Positions 1 to 9,000 of a stretch of DNA of 64,000 nucleotides are shown here, in pieces. The DNA is from Sphingomonas sp. BK235 (GTDB lineage Bacteria; Pseudomonadota; Alphaproteobacteria; Sphingomonadales; Sphingomonadaceae): positions 1 through 64,000 of the forward strand of contig NZ_SLXN01000011.1 in NCBI RefSeq assembly GCF_004345855.1, in the 5' to 3' direction. Under the pieces are notes generated by a model, which was given only the letters and a program-made list of their open reading frames with translations, did no database searches and was not told the origin of the DNA. Made by a program: the position numbers and the translations under genes. How positions within the stretch are numbered: the stretch's first letter is position 1; each line of letters begins with the position of its first letter.

Positions 1-43
1 GGACCTCACCGTCGTTGTAACGCCTGGTCGTAAGCTCAGTCAT
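1..43 (-). CDS. N-terminus of unknown protein, runs off left edge
   Basis: On the minus strand an ATG at 43 opens a frame that stays open to the window edge and begins MTELTTRRYNDGEV. A purine-rich GAGTGAGG stretch lies a few bases upstream. Sphingomonad proteins beginning with an R-R-Y-x-D/N-x-E-V pattern are common, but 14 residues are too few to name a family. The call rests on the start codon, the upstream purines and the protein-like composition; it could still be chance. Confidence 0.35.
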   Translation of the reverse strand, partial: MTELTTRRYNDGEV

Positions 44-457
44 ATGCCTCACTCTTATCCAAGAGCGAGGCCCTGTCAGGTCAATTAGGGGGCCAAATCA
101 GGAGACGACGCGTGATGGATGCACAGCAAGTCGCTACAGAGATGGTCGGCCCAGCGCCTTCGACTGCGGCCACGCCTGCCGGCCCTCTTCAGGTTCCCGA
201 CAGCCTTAAGGCGGCGTCGACGATGCCCGCAAACCGCGAGCGACGAGGTAGTCGTCTGCGGCCGAGCTGATCAGGAGCAGTTTCGCCTGCGTCCCCTGCC
301 GAACCTCCCCGAGCCCAGGAGCATCCTGAGCACCCCGCTTCGTCTAAACCTCACACCAGGAGTGACCTTGGGTGTTGTTAAGGGCGGAGGAGTGGGCGTG
401 CGGGTCGAGTTCGGGCCCGGGAAGAAGAGCGGTAGCCACTAGCCCAAATGCCTTAAG
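44..457. other. Stretch without a confident gene
   Basis: This holds the upstream region of the left-edge gene. A 51-codon plus-strand frame runs from 115 to 270 (starting MDAQQVATEM) with a GGAGA about ten bases before its ATG. Its composition is low-complexity Ala/Pro/Ser/Arg and I recognise no family, so I do not call it a gene. Around 357-375 the sequence GGAGTGACCTTGGGTG resembles the core of the dispersed repeat described elsewhere in this window, as a possible decayed copy. Confidence 0.4.
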
Positions 458-605
458 CAGGCCAACCGGACGGCTGCCGCAACGCTCGGAAGGCTCGAGC
501 GGCAAGATTAACAAACGTCCGTAGTTGGGAGGGCGGCAGGTGGCCCTAAATGACCGGTAATGGGTCTCCGCCGCGAGCGGGGAGGGAGCCGCAAGCGCCC
601 ACACT
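458..605 (+). repeat. Dispersed intergenic repeat, copy 1
   Basis: This copy carries the ordered blocks of the family: CAGGCCAACCGGACGG near 458, GGCTCGAGCGGC at 492-503, a divergent TTAACAAACGTCCGTAGTTGGGAGG, AATGACCGGTAATGGGTC, and GCCGCAAGCGCCCAC near its right end. It is one of the more diverged copies. It lies between genes and encodes nothing recognisable. Confidence 0.7.
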
Positions 606-693
606 CTGTCATTCAGGCCGGGAATCTTGGGCGCGGTCACGGTCACTCGTTTAAGTGCGATCGTTCGAGGATGGCGTCCCTTCGACGATCCTT

Positions 694-711
694 CTCAGGG
701 AAAGCCCTGAG
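694..711. other. Perfect 7-bp hairpin
   Basis: CTCAGGG at 694-700 and CCCTGAG at 705-711 pair perfectly around an AAAG loop, about 100 bases before the VOC gene. There is no following T-run, so it is not a typical intrinsic terminator. Its role is unknown. Confidence 0.4.
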
Positions 712-813
712 CGCTAAAGCGTCGCCATCGAGATTGTTCGCATGCTGCTGGTCTCCGTTGCAGCCGGCGCGCAGGCCCTGACCCCGCAAGCGCGGCTCTT
801 TGAGAGTACAGAG

Positions 814-1275
814 ATGACGGACGCCGCAAACGTGATTGCCGTGGATCACACCGGCTTCGCTGTATCATCGCTGGAAGATGCCATTCGCTTCTGGACGGGA
901 GCGCTCGGCTTCACGCTCGAGCGGCAGTCGGAGATGGGAGGCGACTTCCTCCATCAGGTGACGGGTGTCGATGATCCGCTTGTGAAAACCGCGATCGTCA
1001 AGGCACCGGACGGCTACGTGGTCGAACTGCTACAATATTCGAAAGGGCATCAGAACGGGGTGGTGCCCGACAGCGCCGGATCGATCGGAGCGGCCCATCT
1101 GGCTCTAACCGTGAAGGACATTCATGCCGCCATTGCCCGCGTCGAGGCAGCAGGATGGAAGGCCAAGGGTGGGCCGCTGCCGATCGCGGGTGGTCCACGC
1201 AAGGGAACTTTGGTGACCTACGTTTCAGGTCCGGATCATATCACGATCGAGCTCATGCAGCCGCAAGGTCGTTAA
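814..1275 (+). CDS. VOC (glyoxalase/bleomycin-resistance fold) protein
   Basis: This is a 153-residue, two-module VOC protein. Metal-ligand positions fall where the fold expects them: His in VDHTGF near the N-terminus, Glu in VVELLQ, His in AAHLAL, and Glu in TIELMQ near the C-terminus. This suggests a mononuclear metal enzyme of the lactoylglutathione-lyase/dioxygenase superfamily; the substrate cannot be read from sequence. I chose the ATG at 814. The same frame opens at 742 with a stretch resembling a signal peptide (MLLVSVAAGAQA), so an exported form is an alternative. It stands alone between repeat copy 1 and the IS-interrupted repeat. Confidence 0.85.
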   Translation: MTDAANVIAVDHTGFAVSSLEDAIRFWTGALGFTLERQSEMGGDFLHQVTGVDDPLVKTAIVKAPDGYVVELLQYSKGHQNGVVPDSAGSIGAAHLALTVKDIHAAIARVEAAGWKAKGGPLPIAGGPRKGTLVTYVSGPDHITIELMQPQGR

Positions 1276-1387
1276 TGGGCCGCGAAAGCGATCCCGTTTC
1301 ACCATCCCTTCCGATGGAGCCGGTGGGCGACCTACGAGCTCCTACGCAGGCCGACGCACTCCGAAACGGCCGGTTCACAGACATGGC

Positions 1388-1448
1388 AAAATCAGGCCAG
1401 CCGGACAGCGGCGCGGAACCCGAAAGGCTCGAGCGGCGAGGTGAACGA
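1388..1448 (+). repeat. Dispersed intergenic repeat, copy 2, left part
   Basis: It contains AATCAGGCCAGCCG at 1390-1403, identical to 15160-15173 in copy 5, and GGCTCGAGCGGCG at 1426-1438, identical to 15198-15210. It ends in TGAACGA at 1442-1448, where the insertion element begins. The rest of the same repeat resumes at 2844. Confidence 0.8.
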
Positions 1449-1454
1449 ATGGGG

Positions 1455-1468
1455 TGGATGGCTCCCGC
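1455..1468 (+). repeat. Left subterminal inverted repeat of the IS
   Basis: TGGATGGCTCCCGC is the exact reverse complement of 2824-2837. It lies 6 bases inside the inferred left end. Subterminal rather than terminal inverted repeats are characteristic of the IS1111 subgroup. Confidence 0.85.
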
Positions 1469-1535
1469 TCACGGCATCGCGGTGCCAAGGTGTGAAGGCT
1501 GTCAGGCATTCACGAGCATATGGGAGCCACCCGTC

Positions 1536-2570
1536 ATGGAGATTAGCACGATCGGCCTTGATCTGGCCAAGAACGTCTTTCAGGTTCACGGCGTAGATGC
1601 GGAGGGCCGCGTGGTCGTCCGCAAGACGCTGCGACGAGCGCAGGTTCTGCCATTCTTTGAGAAGCTACCGCCTTGTCTTGTCGGCATGGAGGCGTGCGGG
1701 ACAGCGCATTATTGGGCGCGCGAGCTGATGAAGCTGGGTCACGAAGTGCGACAGATGCCGCCGGCCTATGTCAAACCCTATGTGAAGCGCGGCAAGACAG
1801 ACGCAGCTGATGCGGAGGCGATCTGCGAGGCGGTGACGCGTCCGACGATGCGGTTCGTGCCGGTGAAGTCGCCGGAGCAGCAGGCGGCCTTGTCGATGCA
1901 TCGGGCGCGCGACCTGCTGGTCAAGCAGCGTACGCAACTCGTCAACATGGTGCGAGCGCTGCTGGCGGAGTTCGGCATCAACATTCCCCAAGGCGTTCGT
2001 TTGGCGTTGGAGATGGCGCGCAAGATCGTCGACGGCGAGGCGCCGGCGGTGCCGAGCGAGGCGGCAAGGGTCGTCGGATGATTGTCACAGCAGGCGCTCG
2101 ACACCCATGCGCAGCTTCGAAAGATCGATCTGGATCTCCTTGCCTGGCAGCGGGCGAACGATATGGCTCGCCGTCTCATGTCGATTCCCGGCATCGGTCC
2201 GATCGGGGCAACGGCGCTTGCCGCGTCGGTCACTGATGCGAGCCAGTTCCGCTCAGGGCGAGAGTTCGCCGCCTGGTTGGGCCTGACGCCGCGGCAGCAT
2301 TCAAGTGGCGGCAAAGAGCGGCTTGGGCGCATCACCAAGATGGGCGACAAATACCTTCGAACGCTGCTCGTCGTGGGCATGACGTCGCTCATCAAAGGCG
2401 TGAGGCGCAAGCCGGAGACTGCCGACCCGCGGCTCGTGGCCCTCCTCGCGCGCAAGCCGACACGCGTGGCAACAGTCGCCATGGCGAACCAGACCGCCCG
2501 GGTTGTCTGGGCCATCATGGCGCGCGGCGAGACGTACCGGGCCGGGCACCAACCCAGGCTTGCGGCATAA
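1536..2570 (+). pseudogene. IS110-family DEDD transposase, interrupted by an in-frame TGA
   Basis: From the ATG at 1536 the frame encodes a full-size IS110-family transposase (344 codons). The N-terminal RuvC-like DEDD domain shows D9 (GLDLAKN), E52 (MEACG), D89 and D92 (KTDAADAEA). The C-terminal transposase domain shows the SIPGIGPIGA helix-hairpin-helix and the HSSGGKERLG segment holding the conserved serine. Codon 182 (2079-2081) is TGA and the frame continues without shift from 2082 to 2570, so a single substitution appears to have split the gene. Unless the stop is read through, the product lacks the C-terminal domain and is probably inactive. A downstream TTG directly after the stop could start a separate C-terminal fragment. 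Confidence 0.9.
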
Positions 2571-2823
2571 CGACTTAGCTGGAACGACCAAACCAAGGAG
2601 ACCAGCTTCACGAGGTTGTGAGAGCGATGCGATGTAATGGCGAACCGGTCAGACCGGGAGCAGAGACAACCCAACGGACGCTCAAGGCATCATAGCCTGT
2701 TGAACGAGATGGGACTCAGCTCGCGGACTCCATCAGGGCCAGCAGTCCTCACCGGCTGCACAAACAGGCCGAACAGAGAGCTGCACCCGACCCTACGTCG
2801 ACACGTCAAATTACCCTTGCAAC
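2571..2823 (+). ncRNA. Candidate bridge RNA region of the IS1111-type element
   Basis: This is the 250-bp non-coding stretch between the transposase stop and the right inverted repeat. IS110-family elements encode a structured bridge RNA whose loops pair with target and donor DNA; in the IS1111 subgroup it has been placed downstream of the transposase, which matches this layout. Supporting detail: TGAACGAG at 2701-2708 equals the reconstructed pre-insertion target (TGAACGA at 1442-1448 followed by the G at 2844). It could be the left target guide. It is followed by a GATGG...CCATC stem near 2708-2733. I could not find a convincing right-target guide. No transcript evidence is available from sequence alone. 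Confidence 0.45.
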
Positions 2824-2837
2824 GCGGGAGCCATCCA
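2824..2837 (-). repeat. Right subterminal inverted repeat of the IS
   Basis: GCGGGAGCCATCCA is the exact reverse complement of 1455-1468 and lies 6 bases inside the inferred right end of the element. Confidence 0.85.
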
Positions 2838-2843
2838 CAGAGA

Positions 2844-2905
2844 GCGACCGGAGTTGGGAGGCGGGCTGGGGCGCCTGAGTGACCGATTATGGGTCCTCAT
2901 GCTTC
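2844..2905 (+). repeat. Dispersed intergenic repeat, copy 2, right part
   Basis: It resumes the repeat interrupted by the insertion element: GCGACCGGAGTTGGGAGG, then GCCTGAGTGACCGATT and ATGGGTCCTC, in the same order and spacing as in the uninterrupted copies at 10.77 kb and 63.57 kb. Confidence 0.8.
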
Positions 2906-2940
2906 GGCGAACCTCCTGACGATTTTCGGTTTGGCTTCGT

Positions 2941-4275
2941 TTACGGCGGCGAGATCGGCAAGCGAATCATCGCTTTCAATCCGCTGGCCTTGTTATTGGG
3001 GCTTAGGTCCATCGTGCCTCCGTACAGACCCACGATATCGCGGGATACAGTAAGTCCCAGGCCGGTACCTGGCTTGGTCTCGTCGAGACGGACGCCGACG
3101 TCGAGGACGCGTTGGCGCTCGGCATCCGGGATGCCTGGACCGTCGTCGGTGATGGTGATGACGAGATGGGTTGCGGTGCGGTTTGCAGCGATCTTGACCC
3201 AGTTGGTGGCCCATTTGCAGGCGTTATCGATGAGATTAGAGAGGATCTCGGCGAGGTCGCCGGGGTCGCAGGCGACCATAACCCCGGGCGGCACGTTGTG
3301 CACGATTTCCACCGCGCGATCGGCATGCAGGCGGCGCATCGCTTCGACGATCTGGGCGGTGAAGGCGGCGAGGTCGGCGACGATGCCGGTGCCGCGGCCG
3401 CCGGCGGCCGCGGCGCGTTTCATCTGATAGTCGATCTGGCGTTGCATGCGGTCGCATTGATCTAGGATGAAGCTGGCGGACCCCTCCTGGCCGGATTCCG
3501 ATAGCTGTTCCGCTTCTCCAGTTACCAACGCCAGGGGCGTGCGCAGGTTGTGGCCAAGATTACCGGCCTCCACTCTCGCCCTTGCCACCAGCACCGCTTG
3601 CGCCTCGATCAGTTCATTGAGCCGGCCGACGATGCCGGCGAATTCGCTCGGCACGGCATCCGGGAGGCGGTCGCGGTCGCCGCGGCGGAGGTCGTCGATC
3701 CAGTCGGCGAGGCGCTGGGTGGGGCGGAGCCCGTAGCGGACCTGCAGCGCCGCGCCGATCAGCATCAGTGCGGCGAAGGCGCCAAGCGAGATGGCCAAGT
3801 CGCTGTCGAAGGCGCGCAGCTCCGCGTCGAGCACACGGCCTGAGGCGGTGATCGAGAACAGGAGTTCGTCGGGGCCGTGGCGGTCGATGCGCAGGAGGCG
3901 TTCCTGATGGTCGCGGGTCCAGGTCGGCACATCGGGGGCTTCGTTGCGCGGGGCGATCAAGTGATGGCCGGCTAGCGAGGCGGAGGTGAGCATCGGTTTC
4001 CCGCCTCGCTCCACCTGCCAGTAAAATCCTGAGCGGGGGTGCTGGAAGCGCGGGTCAGAGAGCGGGCGGTCTAGTACCGGGCGGCCGTTCGGGCCTGGAT
4101 CGGTGAGGCTCGCCAATTCATCGAGATGGTTGGTCAGATCGCTGACGAACGTGTGGGTGACGTGGCGGCCGTACAGTCCGCTGATCACAAAACCCGCCAC
4201 CAACGTCCCCAGCCCTACCCATAGCAGCGAGGCGATGGCGAAGCGGAAGCGCAGGCTGTGCGCGCGGGTGGTCAT
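2941..4275 (-). CDS. Sensor histidine kinase (PhoQ-like)
   Basis: This is a 444-residue inner-membrane kinase with a transmembrane helix at about 13-34, a periplasmic sensor domain of about 120 residues, and a second helix near 160-178. A HAMP-like linker follows, then the phosphoacceptor box with H242 in GHNLRTPLALV. The catalytic domain shows N residues in LSNLIDNACKWA, DDGPGI and GTGLGL. The HNLRTP form of the H-box is seen in PhoQ-type kinases. Its ATG overlaps the regulator's stop by 4 bp (ATGA), so both genes are one leftward operon. Being divergent from a metal efflux operon suggests metal sensing; the signal itself is inferred. Confidence 0.92.
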   Translation of the reverse strand: MTTRAHSLRFRFAIASLLWVGLGTLVAGFVISGLYGRHVTHTFVSDLTNHLDELASLTDPGPNGRPVLDRPLSDPRFQHPRSGFYWQVERGGKPMLTSASLAGHHLIAPRNEAPDVPTWTRDHQERLLRIDRHGPDELLFSITASGRVLDAELRAFDSDLAISLGAFAALMLIGAALQVRYGLRPTQRLADWIDDLRRGDRDRLPDAVPSEFAGIVGRLNELIEAQAVLVARARVEAGNLGHNLRTPLALVTGEAEQLSESGQEGSASFILDQCDRMQRQIDYQMKRAAAAGGRGTGIVADLAAFTAQIVEAMRRLHADRAVEIVHNVPPGVMVACDPGDLAEILSNLIDNACKWATNWVKIAANRTATHLVITITDDGPGIPDAERQRVLDVGVRLDETKPGTGLGLTVSRDIVGLYGGTMDLSPNNKASGLKAMIRLPISPP

Positions 4276-4925
4276 GGCAGAAGTCGGTAGCCGAAGCCGC
4301 GCACCGTCGCGATGCGGTCGCGGCCGATCTTGCGGCGGATGCGGCCGACCAGCACCTCCACCGTATTGGGATCGCGCTCCGCCTCCAGCGCATAGAGACG
4401 GTCGAGGATCGCATAGCGCGAGAGGGTGCGGCCCGGCTCCAGCAGGAAAGCGCGGAGCAGGCGGAACTCGTTGCGCGTCAGCTCGATCGGTGCGCCGTCC
4501 AGCCACGCCTCGCGCGTGCCGGTGTCGAGCGCGAGCGCCCCCTCGGCCAGCCGCGCGACATGGTGGCCGGCCGCGCGGCGGGCGAGCGCGTGCAGGCGGG
4601 CGATCAGTTCCTCGGCGCGGACCGGCTTGACGAGAAAATCGTCCGCGCCCGCGTTCAGCCCCTCCACTTTCTCCTCCCAGCTGCCGCGCGCGGTGAGGAT
4701 CAGGATCGGCACCGTAACGCCGCGCCGTCGCAGCAGGCGAACGAGATCGAGCCCGCCCATGCCGGGCAGGCCGAGATCGACGATCAGCGCGTTGAATCCA
4801 TCCTCAACGAAGCCGGCGGCGTCCTCTGCGCTCGCCAGCCATTCGCCGGTGATGCCGGCGCGCCTCAGGCCTGCGATCGTGCGCCGCGCCAGTTCCGCTT
4901 CGTCCTCGACCATCAGGATGCGCAT
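4272..4925 (-). CDS. OmpR/PhoB-family response regulator
   Basis: The protein has 217 residues. The receiver domain has the acidic pair E7/D8, phosphoacceptor D50 (VDLGLPG), T78 and K100. The C-terminal winged helix shows LTRNEFRLLRAFL and the RIRRKIG/VRGFGYRL recognition-helix region. It is the partner of the overlapping kinase downstream. Only 50 bp separate its start from the divergent efflux-operon start, so it most likely controls both promoters from that short interval. I could not pick out an unambiguous binding repeat there. Confidence 0.93.
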   Translation of the reverse strand: MRILMVEDEAELARRTIAGLRRAGITGEWLASAEDAAGFVEDGFNALIVDLGLPGMGGLDLVRLLRRRGVTVPILILTARGSWEEKVEGLNAGADDFLVKPVRAEELIARLHALARRAAGHHVARLAEGALALDTGTREAWLDGAPIELTRNEFRLLRAFLLEPGRTLSRYAILDRLYALEAERDPNTVEVLVGRIRRKIGRDRIATVRGFGYRLLP

Positions 4926-4975
4926 CGCGGTCCAGTGACAGCATTTTGGCAGGTTCGCCAGATAGAGGGGCTGGT

Positions 4976-6055
4976 GTGACGAAGAACCTCCTTCCGCTGC
5001 CGCTGCTGATCGCAGGGCTGATCGCAGGCTGTTCGCGCGGCGAGGAGCCGGCTCCGGCCCCCACGCTCACGGCGGCACCCGGTACCATCGCGCTGAGCGC
5101 CGAGCAGATCGCGCGGCTCGACATTCAGTTCGCCAAGGCCGAGGCCGCCATCGACGTGCCGGTTGCCGAAGTGCCCGCGACGATCGCGCCGCCGCCCAAC
5201 GCGCGCGTCGCAGTGGCGGCGACGATCCCGGGCGTGGTGACTCGGACGATGGTGGTCGAGGGCCAACAGGTCCGCGCCGGCCAGCCGCTCGCGGTGGTCG
5301 CCAGCCGCGACGTGCTGACGATGCAGGCGGGGATGGAACAGGCATCGGCGCGCGCCAACGTGTCGCTGCTCAACGCGCGTCGGCTCGACCAGCTCGCGCG
5401 CGAGGGCGTGATCGCCGGCAGCCGCGCCGACGAAGCCGCGGCGGCGCGGCGCGAGGCGGAGGCGGAACTGGGCGAGCAGCGCCGTGCGCTGGCGCTGATC
5501 AACGCCGGGCGCAGCGGCGGCAGCTATACGCTGACCGCGCCGATCGCGGGCACGATCACCAAGGCGAGCGTGCAGACCGGCATGCCGGTCGACGGCGCGA
5601 GCGCGCCTTACGTGATCGACGCGGCGGGTCGTTACGAACTCACAGCCCAGCTGCCCGAGCGACTGATCGGCACGATCAGGCCGGGGATGACGGTGATGCT
5701 GGAAGGTGTCGCCGGTACCGTCACCAGCGTCGGATCGACGGTGGAAGCCGAATCGCGTTCCGCGCTGCTGCGGGCGAAGATCCCCGCTGCGCCGGGCCTC
5801 GTCGCCGGTCGCGCGACCACCGCGACGCTGCTGAAGCCCGCCGATGGCGCGGCAGTCTCGGTGCCGGCCGCGGCGGTCGTCATCATCGAGGGCAGGCCGG
5901 TCGCGTTCGTGCGGACGCCCAAGGGTATCGTACGACGTGCGGTCACCAGCGCCGGCGCGGCGGGGGATCGCAACGTCCTCACCACGGGCGTGAAGGCCGG
6001 AGAACAAGTCGCCGTCTCCGGGACGAGCGAGCTCAAGGCGCTGGCAGCAGACTGA
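4976..6055 (+). CDS. RND efflux periplasmic adaptor lipoprotein (CusB/CzcB type)
   Basis: A GTG at 4976 preceded by GAGGGG gives a 359-residue protein whose N-terminus is a lipoprotein signal (LIAGLIAGC, Cys about residue 18). The body has lipoyl/barrel-sandwich halves (PGVVTRTMVVEGQQVRAGQPL, then YTLTAPIAGTITKASV), a short alpha-hairpin of about 60 residues rich in Ala/Arg/Glu, and a beta-barrel. It links the inner-membrane RND pump to the outer-membrane channel encoded downstream. The last base of its stop overlaps the pump's ATG (TGATG), indicating translational coupling. No methionine- or histidine-rich metal-binding extension is visible. Confidence 0.9.
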   Translation: MTKNLLPLPLLIAGLIAGCSRGEEPAPAPTLTAAPGTIALSAEQIARLDIQFAKAEAAIDVPVAEVPATIAPPPNARVAVAATIPGVVTRTMVVEGQQVRAGQPLAVVASRDVLTMQAGMEQASARANVSLLNARRLDQLAREGVIAGSRADEAAAARREAEAELGEQRRALALINAGRSGGSYTLTAPIAGTITKASVQTGMPVDGASAPYVIDAAGRYELTAQLPERLIGTIRPGMTVMLEGVAGTVTSVGSTVEAESRSALLRAKIPAAPGLVAGRATTATLLKPADGAAVSVPAAAVVIIEGRPVAFVRTPKGIVRRAVTSAGAAGDRNVLTTGVKAGEQVAVSGTSELKALAAD

Positions 6056-9000
6056 TGTTACGTGCTCTCGCCGCTTGGTCGCTCTCCTATCGCCTGCTCG
6101 TGCTGGCGCTGTCGATCGTGACGGCGGCGCTAGGAGCCTGGGCGTTTTCCACCCTGCCGGTCGATGCCTATCCGGACATCGCGCAGACGCAGGTGAAGAT
6201 CATCCTCAAGGCCCCCGGCATGACGCCGGAGGAAGTCGAGACGCGAATCATCGCGCCAATCGAGCTGGAGATGCTCGGCCTGCCGCGTCAGTCCGTGCTG
6301 CGCTCGACCGCGAAATACGCGATCGCCGACGTCACGATCGATTTCGACGAAGGCACCGACATCTATTGGGCGCGGCAGCAGGTGACGGAACGGCTGGCGG
6401 GCGTGATGAAGGACATGCCCGAGAGCGTCAGCGGCGGCCTCGCGCCGATCTCCACCCCGCTTTCCGAAGTGTTCATGTTCACTATCGAGGGGCCGCTGAC
6501 GCTCGCCGAGAAGCGCGAGCTGCTCGACTGGACGATCCGGCCGGCGCTGCGCACCGTGCCCGGCGTCGCCGACGTCAACGTGCTCGGCGGGCATGTGCGC
6601 ACCTACGAAGTGCGACCCGATCCGGTGCGCATGGCAGCGGCGGGACTCACGATCGCGGCCGTGGCCGAAGCGGTGGAGCGCGGCAATCGCAACGATGGCG
6701 CAGGCCGCCTCTCGCGCGGTGACGAGGCGCTGATCGTCCGCGCGGTCGGCGCGATCCGCGATGCGGACGATCTGCGGCAGATGGTGGTGGTCGCGCGCAA
6801 CGATCGCATCGTGCGGCTGGGCGATATCGCGATGATCGGCGCGGGCAGCCAGACGCGCTACGGCGGGCTGACGCGCAACGGCAGGGAGGCGGTCGAAGGC
6901 CTCGTCCTCGCGCTGCGCGGCGCGGATGCGCGCAAGGTGGTGGAGGGCGTCGAGGCGCGACTGGAGGAGCTGAAGCCAGGCCTTCCCAAAAGCGCAACGA
7001 TCGATGTGTTCTACAATCGCTCCGATCTGATCGAGCATGCCGTCGGCACGGTGCAGGAGGCGCTGATCGAGGCGATCGTGCTGGTGGTGATCCTGCTCGT
7101 GATCTTCCTCGGCGACTGGCGCGCGGCGGCGATCGTGGCGGCTACGCTGCCGATGGCGGCGCTGATCACCTTTCTCGCGATGCGCTACATGGGCATGTCG
7201 GCAAACCTGATGAGCCTCGGCGGCCTGGCGATCGCGATCGGCATGCTGGTCGATGGCGCGGTCGTGGTGGTGGAGAATGTCGTCGATCGCCTCGCGCACG
7301 CCAGGGATGAGGGCGTGCCGCGGCTCAACGTGGTGTTTCGCGCCACCGCCGAGGTGGTGGTGCCGGTGTCCGCCGGGCTGCTGATCATCGCGCTCGTCTT
7401 CGTGCCGTTGCTGTCGTTGCAGGGGCTGGAGGGAAAGCTTTTCGCGCCGGTGGCGCTGACCATCATGTTCTCGCTCGCGGCGGCCCTGCTGCTGGCGCTG
7501 ACATTGGTGCCGGTGCTCGCCTCGTTCGGACTGACATCGGGGCAGCATCGCGAGCCGTGGATCATGCGGATGCTCGCGCCGCGCTATCACCGGCTGCTGG
7601 CGGGAGCCTTCGCGCGGAAGCCCCTGGTCTATGGCGTGGCCGGCGCGGGGCTGGTGCTGGCGGTGCTGGCCTATGGCGCGGTCGGCAAGACGTTCATGCC
7701 GGTGATGGATGAGGGCGCGGTGGTGATGCAGACCGCCAAGCTGCCCTCGATCGGCCTCGCCCGCACGCTCGCGCTGGACGGCAAGGTGGAGGATGCGATC
7801 ATCGCCGCCGTGCCCGAGGTGGAGCGGATCGTCGCGCGCAACGGTGTGGACGAGATCGGGCTCGACGCGATGGGGCTCAACGAGACCGACATGTTCATGG
7901 CGCTGAAACCGCGCGAGGCGTGGCGCGGCACGAAGGAGGATATCGTCGACGGCATCCGCACGGTGATGGAGGGGATGCCGGGGATCGAGCCGGTGTTCAC
8001 CCAGCCGATCGAGATGCGCGTCTCCGAGATGCTGACGGGATCGCGCGGCGATCTGGCGATCAAGATCTTCGGGCCGGATCTGGCGACGCTCTCGTCGCTG
8101 GCGGGGCGGATCGAGGGTATCCTACGCGGGGTGCGCGGCGCATCCGAGGTGGTGACGGCGGCGAACTCGTCGGTGGACTATCTCCAGCTCGATGTGGATC
8201 GCGCTGCCGCCGGACGGTTCGGGATGCCGGTGGACAGTTTCCAAGACATGCTGCGCGCGCAGGTCGAGGGCTTGCCCGCGGGCACGGTGATCGAGGCGCA
8301 GAAGCGCATTCCGGTGCTGATCAAGGGCGGCGATGCGGTGCGCGAGGATCCGGCGCGCTTCCGTGATCTGCAGATGGTGACGCCCAGCGGCACGGTCGCG
8401 CGGGTGAGCGATCTGGCGCGCGTCACCGAGACGCAGGGGCCGGTGATGCTGAGCCATGAGAGCGGCGGGCGCTATGCGCTGGTGCAGGCGTTCGTCTCCG
8501 GGCGCGATCTCGTCGGCTTCGTCGAGGAGGCGAAGGCGAAGGTCGAGGCGGAGGTCAAGCTGCCGGACGGCTATCGCCTCGTCTGGGGTGGGCAGTTCGA
8601 GAACCAGCAGCGCGCCGCCGCGCGGCTGATGCTGGTGGTCCCGATCGCGCTGCTGATGATCTTCTTCGTGCTGTTCGCGACGCTGAAGTCGCTGCGCGGG
8701 GCGCTGCTGATCCTTGCCAACATTCCCTTCGCGGCGGTGGGCGGGATCGTGTCACTGTGGATCTCGGGCGATTTCCTCTCGGTGCCGGCGTCGGTGGGGT
8801 TCATCGCACTGCTCGGGATCGCGGTGCTCAACGGGCTGGTGCTGGTGAGCTACTTCCGCCAGCTCCGCGAGGAGGGTGTGCCGCTCGCCGATGCGGTGCG
8901 GCTGGGGGCGGAGCGGCGGCTGCGGCCGGTGTTGATGACCGCGTCGATCACGGCGTTCGGGCTGGTGCCCTTGCTGTTCGCGACCGGGCCGGGGTCCGAG

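Larger units (their letters stand above)
1449..2843 (+). mobile_element. IS110-family (IS1111-type) insertion sequence inside a repeat copy
   Basis: The element is about 1395 bp. It carries a DEDD-type transposase gene and perfect 14-bp inverted repeats slightly inside its ends (1455-1468 and 2824-2837), as in the IS1111 subgroup. Joining the flanks, TGAACGA (ends 1448) plus GCGACCGGAG (from 2844), restores the dispersed-repeat consensus TGAACGAACGGCCGGAG with no base lost or gained, which fixes the ends to within the ambiguity of a shared GA. The absence of a longer target duplication fits this family. The non-coding part is about 80 bp on the left and about 270 bp on the right, again IS1111-like. 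Confidence 0.88.

Noticed and set aside
115..270. A 51-codon plus-strand frame with a nearby GGAGA
   Set aside because: Low-complexity Ala/Pro/Ser/Arg composition and no recognisable family; it is too short to separate from chance.
694..711. Hairpin considered as an intrinsic terminator
   Set aside because: The stem is perfect but no T-run follows, and no gene ends just upstream of it.
6130..7590. A 486-codon minus-strand open frame opposite the RND pump gene
   Set aside because: Its translation is dominated by His, Arg, Asp and Gln, typical of antisense reading of GC-rich coding DNA, and it lies fully opposite a clear RND gene.
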